The notes under the pieces: model-generated
The model's database searches: none
Seen by the model: only the letters and a program-made list of their open reading frames with translations
What the model was told of the DNA's origin: nothing
Program-made: the position numbers and the translations under genes
Part shown: positions 32,252 to 43,135 of the stretch, in pieces
How positions within the stretch are numbered: the first letter of the stretch is position 1
Layout: the number at the start of each line of letters is the position of its first letter
Source: Actinosynnema sp. ALI-1.44
Lineage (GTDB): Bacteria > Actinomycetota > Actinomycetes > Mycobacteriales > Pseudonocardiaceae
Direction of reading: 5' to 3'
NCBI RefSeq assembly: GCF_001984155.1
Contig: NZ_MTQO01000043.1
Span: forward strand, 186,001 to 250,000
DNA: 64,000 nucleotides

Positions 32252-33342
32252 TTCGCCGTCCCCGCCAGCAGATCGGCGATCAGGGCGACGAGGAGGTCTG
32301 TCCTGCCGGGCAGTTCCGGCACGAGCACGTGCTCGTCAGCCGCGTGGGCCCCGCCGCCGACCGCGCCGAGCCCGTCGAGGGTCGGGATTCCCATCCCGGC
32401 GGTGAAATTCCCGTCCGAAGCGCCGCCGACAGCCGTGCTGGTCAACGGCGGCAAGCCGAGTTTCGCGGCCACTGTGGACGCACGCGCGAACAGGTCAGCT
32501 GACGCCGAGGTCTCCAGCGGCGGGCGGTTGGGCCCGCCGAGGATCTCCAGTTTCGCGCCGTCCAGCACGGGCTCGAGCGCTCGCATCGCCGCGTCGACCC
32601 GTTTCTGCTCGGCGACAGTCCGCGCCCGCGCGTCCACCATGACCTCGCCCACCGCCGGAACAGTGTTGGTCGTCGTCCCGGCCGACAGCAGCGTGGGCGT
32701 GACGGTCGTGCCCAAAGCGTCGTCGCCCAACTCGGTCATCGCCAGGATCTGGTGCGCCAACTCCACGGTCACGTTGACACCGCGCTCCGGCTCCAACCCC
32801 GCGTGCGCCGCCAGACCGTGCGCCCGCACGGTGTACCACGAACCACCCTTGCGCGCGGTCTTCAACGCACCGCCGTCGGCGGACGCCTCCAGCACGAGCG
32901 CCGCGACACATCCTTGCGCCTCGGCCTCGATCAACGCCCGTGAGCTCGGCGAGCCGATCTCCTCGTCGCCGGTGATCAGCACCGTCACCCCCGACCGGTC
33001 CGCGAGGCGGGCAATGGCGTGGAACGCCATCACCACACCGGCTTTCATGTCGAAACACCCCGGTCCACGCATCACGTCGTCGGTCACGGCGAACGGGTGC
33101 GTGGCCAACGTACCCAACGGCCAGACCGTGTCGTGGTGACCCAGCACGAGCACACGAGCCGGGCCGTCGCCGAAACGCCAACGCAGGTGCGTCCGCCCGT
33201 CCAGCACGATCCGCTCCGGCTCGACGCCCAGCCGCCGCGTGCCCACTCGCGCGACCACGTCCGCGCTGGCGGCGACGGCGGCCAGGTCGGTCGACGGCGA
33301 CTCGCAGGTCACCAGTTCCTCGATGTCGGACACCATGTCCAT
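32248..33342 (-). CDS. M20-family metallopeptidase (carboxypeptidase G2/ArgE-like)
   Basis: The 364-residue zinc hydrolase cleaves N-acyl or amide bonds of small peptides or acylated amino acids. Zinc and catalytic motifs are intact: GHHDTVWPLG, GPGCFDMKAG (bridging Asp), GDEEIGS (catalytic Glu pair) and a C-terminal GGGAHAADE His. The dimerisation domain lies between. ATG at 33342 is chosen; a nearby ATG at 33336 is also possible. It is one of only two intact genes in an otherwise eroded operon, sitting between the serine-hydrolase remnant and the GNAT gene. Confidence 0.87.
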   Translation of the reverse strand: MDMVSDIEELVTCESPSTDLAAVAASADVVARVGTRRLGVEPERIVLDGRTHLRWRFGDGPARVLVLGHHDTVWPLGTLATHPFAVTDDVMRGPGCFDMKAGVVMAFHAIARLADRSGVTVLITGDEEIGSPSSRALIEAEAQGCVAALVLEASADGGALKTARKGGSWYTVRAHGLAAHAGLEPERGVNVTVELAHQILAMTELGDDALGTTVTPTLLSAGTTTNTVPAVGEVMVDARARTVAEQKRVDAAMRALEPVLDGAKLEILGGPNRPPLETSASADLFARASTVAAKLGLPPLTSTAVGGASDGNFTAGMGIPTLDGLGAVGGGAHAADEHVLVPELPGRTDLLVALIADLLAGTAK

Positions 33343-33343
33343 G

Positions 33344-33700
33344 TCAGCTCGCTTTCGGTGTGGCACGGACGTCGTGGTGCACGTACCGCTCGCCTGTGGG
33401 GAGGTCGTAGAACGTCACCGGCAACCACGTGCCCTTGGCCGGTTCCATGATCAGGAACTGGTTGTCGGAGTTGCAGTACGACCAGGTGGCGCCGAGCGGG
33501 TGGTTCTGCGCCTCGCCCGCCAGTACCTCGGCGTACTTCGCCAGGCAGTCGTCGCCGCGGCCGGTGTCGGTGAACACGTCGCCGTCGATGCCGCTGGTGT
33601 GCGTGAGCAGGTGTCGCATGGTGTCACCGCTGTTCGCGACTGGGTCGGCCAGCTTCGGTTCCGGCAGCACGTCGGTGATCGGCGCGTCCAGGTCGAGCAC
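33344..33700 (-). pseudogene. serine hydrolase (beta-lactamase-fold) remnant, N-terminus and centre lost
   Basis: The frame carries LDLDAPITDVLPEP, MRHLLTHTSGIDGD and the Y-x-N motif in ATWSYCNS, all from the middle of class C-type serine hydrolases, then jumps in frame to DNQFLIMEPAKGTWLPVTFYDL and ends PTGERYVHHDVRATPK, the family's C-terminal part. The region with the nucleophile SxxK is absent, as are about 200 residues between the two pieces. It abuts the S9 peptidase remnant at its 5' side. No functional enzyme is possible. Confidence 0.72.
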
Positions 33701-33701
33701 G

Positions 33702-34409
33702 GACGCAGAAGTACACCGTCTCGCCGTCGTCTGAAAGCTGGGGCAGCGCGCCCGGATACCCCGGGCCGCCCGGCATCACGTTGCGGTCCAACGATTCCGC
33801 GAGGTTCACGCTCGGGCGGGCGTCCAGCGGGATCCGCCACAGCCCCATGTGCCCGATCTGGATTCCGGGCGCGCCCACGACCAGCAGCGCCGTGCCGTCG
33901 GCCGTCCACACGGCCGGTCCCGCGTATCCGTTCGCCAGGCCGACGACCTCGGGTTCAGCGCCGATCTCCCGGACGTGCACGGGGGTGACGAGCGTCAGGT
34001 CCGCGTCCGGCGTGGTCGCGGCGCTGAACGCGAGCCGGGTCGAGTCCGGCGACCAGGACGGGGTGCCCGCGTGCCAGTTCCCGCTGGTCACCTGGCGTGT
34101 GTCGGCCGTGGTCACGTCCAGCATGTGCAGGTGCAGACGGACTGTGCGCAGCAGTCCGGCGCCGTCGGCCTGGTAGTCCAGCCGGTCGATCACGATCGGC
34201 GCCGTGTCCGCGCGGCCCCGGGTGAGCTGCCGTGGCCCTGACCGGGCGCCGACGAGCCAGATCGAGTGGTCGTCGCGGTCGGCCTCGGTGTCCGTGGTGC
34301 GCAGGACGTAGAGGCATCGGTCCCCGTCCGGCGACAGGGCCGGCTGCCCCGGCACAGCGAGTGCGGTCAAGTCCTCGACGCGGTGCTGTCGTCGCTGTCG
34401 TCTGCTCAC
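33702..34409 (-). pseudogene. S9-family peptidase remnant (N-terminal beta-propeller only)
   Basis: From GTG 34409 about 235 codons encode the N-terminal propeller of a prolyl-oligopeptidase/acylaminoacyl-peptidase-like S9 enzyme: QPALSPDGDRCLYVLRTTD, SIWLVGARSGPRQLTRGRAD, SWSPDSTRLAFSA, and LPQLSDDGETVYF near the break. Homology then stops and the sequence passes into the serine-hydrolase remnant in another frame. The catalytic alpha/beta-hydrolase domain is entirely gone. The frame runs on to 33624 without meaning. It was probably the first gene of the M20-GNAT-menC operon; its start is 154 bases from the divergent furA. Confidence 0.7.
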
Positions 34410-34526
34410 CAGGCAACCCTGCCCTGCCCTGGTCGCGGCTGTCTTCGTGTCGGGCGACAACGTATCGCCGATCGGCTCGTCGGCGGGGCCCAACTGGCGC
34501 GACACGCAGGAACGCCCGGGCCTTAT

Positions 34527-34556
34527 CTTGAATGATTCCAGAAAACAGGGCACACT
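34527..34556 (+). promoter_or_regulatory. furA promoter/FurA operator
   Basis: CTTGAATGATTCCAGAAAAC (34527-34546) closely resembles the conserved furA-katG promoter/operator of mycobacteria and streptomycetes. TTGAAT as -35 and CACACT (34551-34556) as -10 are 17 bp apart. Transcription would begin at or next to the furA GTG at 34564, giving a leaderless message, as is known in mycobacteria. Confidence 0.65.
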
Positions 34557-34563
34557 CTGGGAC

Positions 34564-34995
34564 GTGCCCCCGACTTCGGACTTCGAGCGACTGTTGCGCG
34601 ACGCCGCGTTGCGTGTGACACGCCCTCGGATAGCCGTGCTGTCCGCGGTGCACAACCACCCGCACGCCGACACCGATTCGATCATAGGTGTCGTGCGTGA
34701 CGAGCTCGGCGGTGTGTCCCACCAGGCTGTTTACGATGTGCTGCGCGCGTTGACTACCGCGGGTCTGCTCCGGCGCATCGAGCCACCGGGCTCTGTCGCA
34801 CGTTACGAGGCCCGGGTAGGGGACAACCACCATCACGTCGTCTGCCGCTCGTGCGGAGCCATCGCCGACGTCGACTGCGCCGTGGGTCACGCACCCTGCC
34901 TGACCGCCTCCGACGCCCGCGGTTTCGTCATCGACGAGGCCGAGGTCGTCTACCGGGGCCTGTGCCCCGACTGCTCGAACTCGTCCAGTTCCTGA
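34564..34995 (+). CDS. furA: Fur-family redox repressor (FurA)
   Basis: The 143-residue protein has the Fur winged helix (ALRVTRPRIAVLSAVHNHPHADTDSIIGVVRDELGGVSHQAVYDVLRALTTAGLL is the span, residues 13-65) and metal sites: HHHVVCRSCG with the first CxxC and CPDC near the C-terminus. FurA represses katG and itself and is released by peroxide. GTG at 34564 gives the usual N-terminus and a leaderless transcript; the longer upstream frame passes through the promoter. It is 18 bases upstream of katG, in the standard furA-katG operon. Confidence 0.92.
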   Translation: MPPTSDFERLLRDAALRVTRPRIAVLSAVHNHPHADTDSIIGVVRDELGGVSHQAVYDVLRALTTAGLLRRIEPPGSVARYEARVGDNHHHVVCRSCGAIADVDCAVGHAPCLTASDARGFVIDEAEVVYRGLCPDCSNSSSS

Positions 34996-37248
<2,253 letters not shown>

Positions 37249-37272
37249 CCGGATAGTCCGAAAGTCCCCCGG

Positions 37273-37307
37273 ATGCCCCGGGCCGGTTTCCCACCGGCCC
37301 GGGGCAT
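37273..37307 (+). terminator. strong hairpin terminator after katG
   Basis: ATGCCCCGGGCCGGT at 37273-37287 pairs perfectly with 37293-37307 (15 bp, 5-base loop), 25 bases after the katG stop codon. Confidence 0.8.
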
Positions 37308-37528
37308 TCGCATCGGCGTCCTAGGTGGACCCCGGCATCTGGGATTGATGCCCCGGCAATGAACCGGCGAATCGGCCATTCGGCTCAAAACCGTCGAACA
37401 CAGTACGAAAGTACGTTGTCGGCGTGGTCTTGCGGATCGGATGATGCTCCGGCACGAGCTCACTCCACCGCCGGGACAACGCCATCGAGGGCTGGCAGTT
37501 CCGGCGCCCCTGCGCGCAAGGAGCTTTC

Positions 37529-39337
37529 ATGCGTCTCAGAGCCATGCCAGGAAGAATTCTCGGCACGGGGATCGCCGCCGTCGCCGTGTTGGCCGCCGTC
37601 TTACCGACGAACGCCGCCGCGGCGCAGCAGATCATCGCCGAGAACGCACCCAACAAGATCCAGGACAGCTATGTCGTGGTGTTGAAGGACACCGCTGCTG
37701 TCCGTGGCGCTGCCGACGGGCTGGTCGCGCGCTACGGCGGCAAGGTCGGATTCGTGTACCAGGCCGCGCTCAGGGGTTTCTCGGTCACGATGTCCGCGAC
37801 GCAGGCGCGCAGGCTCGCCGCCGACCCGGCAGTGTCCTATGTGGAGCAGGACCGCACGGTCGGTCTGCTGACCGACCAGAACAACCCGCCGTCGTGGGGC
37901 CTGGACCGGGTCGACCAGGCGGACCTCCCGCTGAACCAGAAGTACAGCTACTCCACCGAGGCGTCGAACGTCACCGCGTACGTCATCGACACCGGCATCA
38001 ACTACAACCACAACGACTTCGGCGGCCGGGCGACGTTCGGCTTCGACGCGTTCAACGACGGCCAGCAGGGCAAGGACTGCCAGGGCCACGGCACGCACGT
38101 CGCGGGCACCATCGGCGGTAACACCTTCGGCCTGGCCAAGAAGGTCAAGCTGAAGGCCGTCCGCGTGCTCAACTGCCAGGGCGGCGGGTCGATCTCCACC
38201 GAGGCCGCGGGCGTCGACTGGGTGACCGCGAACGCCGTCCTGCCCGCCGTGGCGAACATGAGCCTCTACACCGGCGTGAAGAACGAGCCGAGCCGCGTGC
38301 TCGACGACGCCGTGCGCGCGTCGATCGGCAAGGGCATCTCGTACGCCGTGGCCGCGGGCAACTTCAACGACGACTCGTGCCAGTACTCGCCGCAACGCGT
38401 CCGTGAGACGATCAACGTCGCCGCGACCGCGCGGACCGACGCCCGCGCGTCGTTCTCCAGCTACGGCACCTGCAGCGACATCTTCGCGCCCGGCCAGGAC
38501 ATCATCTCCGCGTCCTACAGCAACAACTCCGGGTCGGCGACGATGAGCGGCACCTCGATGGCCTCGCCGCACGTGGCCGGTGCGGTCGCGCTGTACCTGG
38601 CGGACAACCCGAGCAAGACCCCGGCCGAGGTGCACACCGCGATCACCGCCGCGGCCACGCCGAACAAGGTCACCAACCCGGGCGCCAACACGCCGAACAA
38701 GCTGCTGCGCGTCAACGGCGGCGTCCCCGGTGTGTCCGTGACCAACCCGGGTCCGCAGAACACCGCGGTCGGCGGGTCGGCGAACCTGCAACTGTCGGCT
38801 TCCGGTGGCACCGCGCCGTACACGTGGTCCGCGAACGGACTGCCTCCTGGCCTGTCGATCGGGTCGTCCACCGGCCTGATCACCGGCACGGCGACCACCG
38901 CGGGCACGTACACCGTGACGGCGACCGCCACCGCGACCGCGGGCGGCTCGGGATCGACGAACTTCCAGTGGACGGTCGGCTCGACCCCGACCTGCACCCC
39001 GCAGACCAACGGCACCGACGTGGCCATCCCCGACCTGACCACGGTGACGAGCTCGGTGACGTTCGCCGGGTGCACCGGCAACGCGTCGGCGACCAGTACC
39101 GCCGAGGTGCACATCAAGCACACCTACCGCGGTGACGTGCAAATCGACCTGGTCGCTCCGGACGGCTCGGCGTACCGGCTGAAGAACTCCAGCACTTCGG
39201 ACAGCGCGGACAACGTCGACCAGACGTACACGGTCAACGTGTCCGGCGAGGTCCGCAACGGCACCTGGAAGCTCCAGGTGCGGGACGTGGCACGCCAGGA
39301 CGTCGGCACGATCGACACCTGGACGCTCACCCTGTAA
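37529..39337 (+). CDS. secreted subtilisin-like (S8, proteinase K type) protease with P-domain
   Basis: The 602-residue protein has a signal peptide (cleavage near residue 30), an I9 inhibitor propeptide (about 46-112), and an S8 catalytic domain with D154 (DTGIN), H187 (HGTHVAG), oxyanion Asn in AAGNFND, and S343 (GTSMASPH). Then come an Ig-like/putative cadherin repeat (about 400-490, APYTWSANGLPPGLSIGSSTG) and a C-terminal P/Homo B domain (about 500-602, HTYRGDVQIDLVAPDGS and TWTLTL). It should mature outside the cell and degrade proteins. The 280 bases upstream (37249-37528) hold only the katG terminator and the promoter; the ribosome-binding site is AAGGAG. Confidence 0.93.
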   Translation: MRLRAMPGRILGTGIAAVAVLAAVLPTNAAAAQQIIAENAPNKIQDSYVVVLKDTAAVRGAADGLVARYGGKVGFVYQAALRGFSVTMSATQARRLAADPAVSYVEQDRTVGLLTDQNNPPSWGLDRVDQADLPLNQKYSYSTEASNVTAYVIDTGINYNHNDFGGRATFGFDAFNDGQQGKDCQGHGTHVAGTIGGNTFGLAKKVKLKAVRVLNCQGGGSISTEAAGVDWVTANAVLPAVANMSLYTGVKNEPSRVLDDAVRASIGKGISYAVAAGNFNDDSCQYSPQRVRETINVAATARTDARASFSSYGTCSDIFAPGQDIISASYSNNSGSATMSGTSMASPHVAGAVALYLADNPSKTPAEVHTAITAAATPNKVTNPGANTPNKLLRVNGGVPGVSVTNPGPQNTAVGGSANLQLSASGGTAPYTWSANGLPPGLSIGSSTGLITGTATTAGTYTVTATATATAGGSGSTNFQWTVGSTPTCTPQTNGTDVAIPDLTTVTSSVTFAGCTGNASATSTAEVHIKHTYRGDVQIDLVAPDGSAYRLKNSSTSDSADNVDQTYTVNVSGEVRNGTWKLQVRDVARQDVGTIDTWTLTL

Positions 39338-39345
39338 CAGGACAA

Positions 39346-39387
39346 CCAGTTGGGGGCACTTACCGGCACGTAGGTGCCCCCAACTGG
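39346..39387. terminator. bidirectional hairpin terminator
   Basis: CCAGTTGGGGGCAC at 39346-39359 pairs perfectly with 39374-39387 (14 bp, 14-base loop), between the convergent subtilisin and aldehyde dehydrogenase genes and almost touching both stop codons. Confidence 0.8.
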
Positions 39388-39389
39388 AA

Positions 39390-40748
39390 TCAGAGCCGGA
39401 TCGACTTCTTGTTCATGAACTCCTCGATGCCCAGCGCACCGAGTTCCCTGCCCATGCCGGACCGCTTGATCCCGCCGAAGGGCAGGTCGGCCTGTGACCC
39501 GCCGGACCTGTTGAGGTAGACCATGCCGGACTCGATCCGGTCGGCCACCGCGCGGTTGCGCTCGGGGTCGGTGCCGAACACGGCGGCGCCGAGGCCGAAC
39601 GGCGAGTCGTTGGCGATCGCGATCGCCTCGTCCTCGGTGTCCGCCTTGAAGATCAACGCGACCGGGCCGAAGATCTCCTCGTAGTACGCGTCCATCTCGG
39701 GCGTGACGTCGGTCAGCACGGTCGCCTCCAGGTAGGCGCCGGGGCCGACCCGCTTGCCGCCGGTGCGCAGTGTCGCGCCCTGTTCGACGGCCTTGTCGAC
39801 CTGCCCGGCCACCTCGTCGGCCGCCGAGATCGACGCCAGCGGCGGCAGCGTCGTCTTCGGGTCGGCCGGGTCGCCCGCCTGGAAGTAGTCGCCGACGCGC
39901 TTGGTGAACTTGTCGACGAACTCGTCGTAGATGTCCGACAGCACGATCATCCGTTTCGGCGCGTTGCAGGACTGCCCGCAGTTGCGCATCCGCGCGGTGG
40001 ACGTGGCCTTGACCGTCTCGTCCATGTCGTCGGTGTCCAGCACGATCAGCGGGTCCGACCCGCCGAGTTCCAGCACGCAGCGCTTGAGGTTGCGGCCCGC
40101 CTCCGCGGCGACCGACACCCCGGCCGCCTCGCTGCCGGTCAGCGACACGCCCTGGATGCGCGGGTCGGCCAGGATGCCCGGTACCTGCCTGCTGGACGCG
40201 AAGATGTTGACGTACGCGTCGTCCGGCACACCCGCGTCCCGCAGGACCTGCTCGATCGCCATGGCCGACCGCGGGCAGATCGACGCGTGCTTGAGCACGA
40301 TGGTGTTGCCGAGCACGAGGTTCGGCGCCACGAACCGGGCGACCTGGTAGCACGGGAAGTTCCACGGCATCACGCCGAGCAGCGCGCCGATCGGCTCCTT
40401 GCGGATCACCGCGTCGCCGCCTTTGACCTTCAGCGGCTCCTCGGCCAGCAGCGCTGGGCCGTTGGTGCCGTAGTAGGTGAAGATGTCCACGACGATGCCG
40501 ATCTCGCCGCGGCCCTCGTTGATCCGCTTGCCCATCTCCAGCGTCATGGTCGCGGCCAGCTCGTCGGCTCGTTCGGCGAACAGCTCCGCCGCGCGCAGCA
40601 CGATGTTCGCGCGTTCCTCGACGGTGCGGCGGCGCCACGACGTGTAACCGCGGTGGACTTTCTCGATCGCCGCCGCGACCTCTTCGTCGGTCGAGTTGGG
40701 GATCTGTTCGATCAGCTCGCCCGTGGCCGGGTTGGTGACTGAGTACAT
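39390..40748 (-). CDS. NAD(P)-dependent succinate-semialdehyde dehydrogenase (aldehyde dehydrogenase family)
   Basis: The 452-residue enzyme is of the short YneI/GabD1-like SSADH group: it starts directly at SVTNPATGELIEQIP, has GVMPWNFPCYQVARFVAPNL, the catalytic Glu in LELGGSDP, the catalytic Cys in CGQSCNAPKR, and ends FMNKKSIRL. It would oxidise succinic semialdehyde to succinate. That is the product of HpaI, so it may complete homoprotocatechuate degradation although it lies 15 kb from the operon. A GTAT/ATAC dyad is 20 bases upstream of ATG 40748. Confidence 0.87.
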   Translation of the reverse strand: MYSVTNPATGELIEQIPNSTDEEVAAAIEKVHRGYTSWRRRTVEERANIVLRAAELFAERADELAATMTLEMGKRINEGRGEIGIVVDIFTYYGTNGPALLAEEPLKVKGGDAVIRKEPIGALLGVMPWNFPCYQVARFVAPNLVLGNTIVLKHASICPRSAMAIEQVLRDAGVPDDAYVNIFASSRQVPGILADPRIQGVSLTGSEAAGVSVAAEAGRNLKRCVLELGGSDPLIVLDTDDMDETVKATSTARMRNCGQSCNAPKRMIVLSDIYDEFVDKFTKRVGDYFQAGDPADPKTTLPPLASISAADEVAGQVDKAVEQGATLRTGGKRVGPGAYLEATVLTDVTPEMDAYYEEIFGPVALIFKADTEDEAIAIANDSPFGLGAAVFGTDPERNRAVADRIESGMVYLNRSGGSQADLPFGGIKRSGMGRELGALGIEEFMNKKSIRL

Positions 40749-40767
40749 GACGCCAGTCTAGGCGAAC

Positions 40768-40780
40768 GTATACTGCATAC
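40768..40780. promoter_or_regulatory. GTAT/ATAC dyad upstream of the SSADH-like gene
   Basis: GTATACTGCATAC has 4-bp inverted arms (GTAT and ATAC) and overlaps likely -10 sequences. Its length and TATAC core recall GntR-type operators, and a similar core occurs upstream of hpaG. The regulator is not known. Confidence 0.3.
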
Positions 40781-40892
40781 ACTAGGTCGCGGCTGGCGGA
40801 GTGCTTTGTCTCACAAGGGAATCAAGACGGACGACCGTCTTGGATGACCAAGCGGGCAAACAGGACACCGGGTGGTCGACTAGAGTCCTGCT

Positions 40893-41825
40893 GTGCGTCG
40901 ACGGCTCCGGTCTCCCATCCCGCCCCGGTTCGGGTTGGACGCCGCCCGGCTGCGGATGCCGGAGGACGGCGAGTGGGGGTCGCTGCTGGAGCACCTCGTG
41001 GAGCGGCTGCCCAGAGTCGCGCCCGAACGGATCGAGCAGATGCTGCGCGAGGAACGCGTCTTCGGGGCGGACGGGCCACTCGGGGTCGGGGCACCGTTCG
41101 TGCCGGGCTCGTTCATCTGGTTCCACCGCGACCTGCCCGACGAAGTCCCGGTCCCGTTCGACGTCACCGTGGTCCATCGCGACGAGCACCTGCTGGTGGT
41201 GGACAAACCGCACTTCCTCGCGGCGATCCCGCGTGGCAGGCACATCCAGGAGACCGCGCTGGTGCGGCTGCGCCGTCAGCTCGACCTGCCGGACCTGTCG
41301 CCCGCGCACCGGCTCGACCGGGTCACGGCCGGGCTGATGATGTTCGTGATCACCCGCCCGATGCGCGGGAAGTACCAGGAGATGTTCCGGCATCGCCAGG
41401 TGCACAAGGAATACGAGGCCATCGCGGCCCACCGCGCCGAGCTCGACCTGCCGACGACCGTGCGCAGCCGGATCGTCAAGGAGCGGGGAGTCCTTGTCGC
41501 CCAAGAGGTCCCGGGCGAACCGAACGCCGAGACCCGGGTGGAGCTCGCCGACCACCGCGACGGGCTCGGCCGCTACCGGCTGGTTCCCGCGACCGGCCGG
41601 ACGCACCAGTTGCGCGTCCACATGAACGGGCTGGGCGTGCCGATCCTCGGCGACGACTTCTACCCGGAGCTGCGGGAGAAGGCGCTCGACGACTTCACCA
41701 AGCCGTTGCAGCTGCTGGCCAAGGTGCTCGAGTTCGACGACCCGCTGACCGGGCAACCCCGGCGGTTCACCAGCGGCCTGCGGCTCCAGGCGTGGGACTC
41801 ACGCGAGGCGTGGGCTGGGCAGTGA
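40893..41825 (+). CDS. RluA-family pseudouridine synthase
   Basis: The 310-residue enzyme isomerises uridine in RNA. The catalytic motif HRLDRVTAGLMMFV (about residue 140) has the nucleophilic Asp; VVHRDEHLLVVDKPHFL is motif I and RYRLVPATGRTHQLRVHM motif III. It lacks an S4 domain; the N-terminal 90 residues are specific to the actinobacterial RluA-like class. Target RNA is unknown. GTG at 40893 is taken because it begins the class N-terminus RRRLRSPIPPR. The stop is 8 bases from the convergent glycosyltransferase. Confidence 0.9.
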   Translation: MRRRLRSPIPPRFGLDAARLRMPEDGEWGSLLEHLVERLPRVAPERIEQMLREERVFGADGPLGVGAPFVPGSFIWFHRDLPDEVPVPFDVTVVHRDEHLLVVDKPHFLAAIPRGRHIQETALVRLRRQLDLPDLSPAHRLDRVTAGLMMFVITRPMRGKYQEMFRHRQVHKEYEAIAAHRAELDLPTTVRSRIVKERGVLVAQEVPGEPNAETRVELADHRDGLGRYRLVPATGRTHQLRVHMNGLGVPILGDDFYPELREKALDDFTKPLQLLAKVLEFDDPLTGQPRRFTSGLRLQAWDSREAWAGQ

Positions 41826-41832
41826 TCCTGGG

Positions 41833-43017
41833 TCACACCAGGGTCTCCAGATGCGCCACCACCTCGGCGGGCGGCGGCATGGCCGCGACCGTTTCCCGCA
41901 GTTTCCGCGCCGACGACCGGTACGACTCGGTTTCCAGCAGGTCGCGGACCGCGTGCGCGACGGTCTGCGCGGTCACTTCCTCGTACTGGATGCACTGACC
42001 GACGCACGCGAGGTCGATGGCGAGCGCGTTCTGGAACTGGTCGGCCATCCACGGCAGGGCAAGCTGGGGCACGCCGTGCGCCAGGCACCCGGTGGTCGTC
42101 CCGCTGCCGCCGTGGTGGACCGCCAGGTCCACGTGCGGCAACACCAGGTCCTGCCGCACGAAACCGGTGACCTTGACCGAGTCGGGCAGACCGGTCCACA
42201 TGGCAGGGTCGTTCTTGTCACCCACGCTGACGAGCACGTCCACCGGCAGGGTGGCGAGGCCGCCGACGGCCGCGCGGATCCGGTCGTGGTCGGCGAACGG
42301 CACGGACCCCATGGTCACGTAGACGAGCGGCCGGGTGCGCTGCTCGGTGACCCATTCGGGCAGGTCATGGCCGGTTCGGCCCCACGGAACCGGGCGCATC
42401 GGCGTCCGTGGCGCCACCACGTCGACCAGGTCGTCACCGAACCCGGCCGGACGGGTGTCCACACGCAACTGCGGCGCGGGGAACTCCGCCGAGCTTATTT
42501 CCGTCCACAGTGCTGTCAGCGGCTTGGCCAGCGCGGCGTGCAGGAAGGCCGGTGCGCCAAGCAGAATGGCCGACACCGCGACGGACGGCACGCCCCGCGC
42601 CGCCCCGGCGAGGCCCGCGCCGATGTTGGCGTCCTCGTAGACCACCAGATCCGGCCGGATCTCGTCGACGACCGGCAGCAGCTCGCGGCACGCGTTCGCG
42701 GTGAAGAACCCGGACACGGCCGCGACTTCCGCGATCACCTCCGGCGACGGCAGTTCGGCCGCGCCGCCTGCCGCCGCCCAGACCGCCGTCTGCGCCTGTG
42801 TGGTGTGGGTCCGCGCGTCGTGGTCTGTTCGATTGATCGCTTCGCTGATCGAACCGACCGCCGTGACGGTCCGGAACCCCAGTTCCCGCAACGACGGCGT
42901 GAACTCGTCACCGGTCGCGAACGTCACGCTGTGCCCGGCGTCGCGCATCGCCTCGGCGAGCGGCATCAACGGGTAGAGGTGGCCGTATTCGGCGAAACTA
43001 CTGACAAGTACCTTCAC
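41833..43017 (-). CDS. macrolide-type UDP/NDP-glycosyltransferase (GT1 family)
   Basis: The 394-residue GT-B enzyme transfers a sugar to a small-molecule acceptor. The N-terminal acceptor domain opens VKVLVSSFAEYGHLYPLMPLA, and the donor-binding motif is VDLAVHHGGSGTTTGCLAHG and VPQLALPWMADQFQNA, matching the macrolide/antibiotic glycosyltransferase subgroup. No polyketide or deoxysugar cluster surrounds it, so it may inactivate antibiotics or decorate a metabolite. GTG at 43017 fits the family; GTG at 43032 would add five residues. It is divergent from the Ser/Thr kinase. Confidence 0.85.
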   Translation of the reverse strand: MKVLVSSFAEYGHLYPLMPLAEAMRDAGHSVTFATGDEFTPSLRELGFRTVTAVGSISEAINRTDHDARTHTTQAQTAVWAAAGGAAELPSPEVIAEVAAVSGFFTANACRELLPVVDEIRPDLVVYEDANIGAGLAGAARGVPSVAVSAILLGAPAFLHAALAKPLTALWTEISSAEFPAPQLRVDTRPAGFGDDLVDVVAPRTPMRPVPWGRTGHDLPEWVTEQRTRPLVYVTMGSVPFADHDRIRAAVGGLATLPVDVLVSVGDKNDPAMWTGLPDSVKVTGFVRQDLVLPHVDLAVHHGGSGTTTGCLAHGVPQLALPWMADQFQNALAIDLACVGQCIQYEEVTAQTVAHAVRDLLETESYRSSARKLRETVAAMPPPAEVVAHLETLV

Positions 43018-43135
43018 GCCGACCAGGATCACGCGGGGGTGTTCCCGGTAGACAGAGGCCGTGCCCCTGGTCCGTCCGGGAGTTTCGCCCGCGAATCGGC
43101 CTCGGCGCCGCTCGATGCCGGGTACAGTTCCACGG

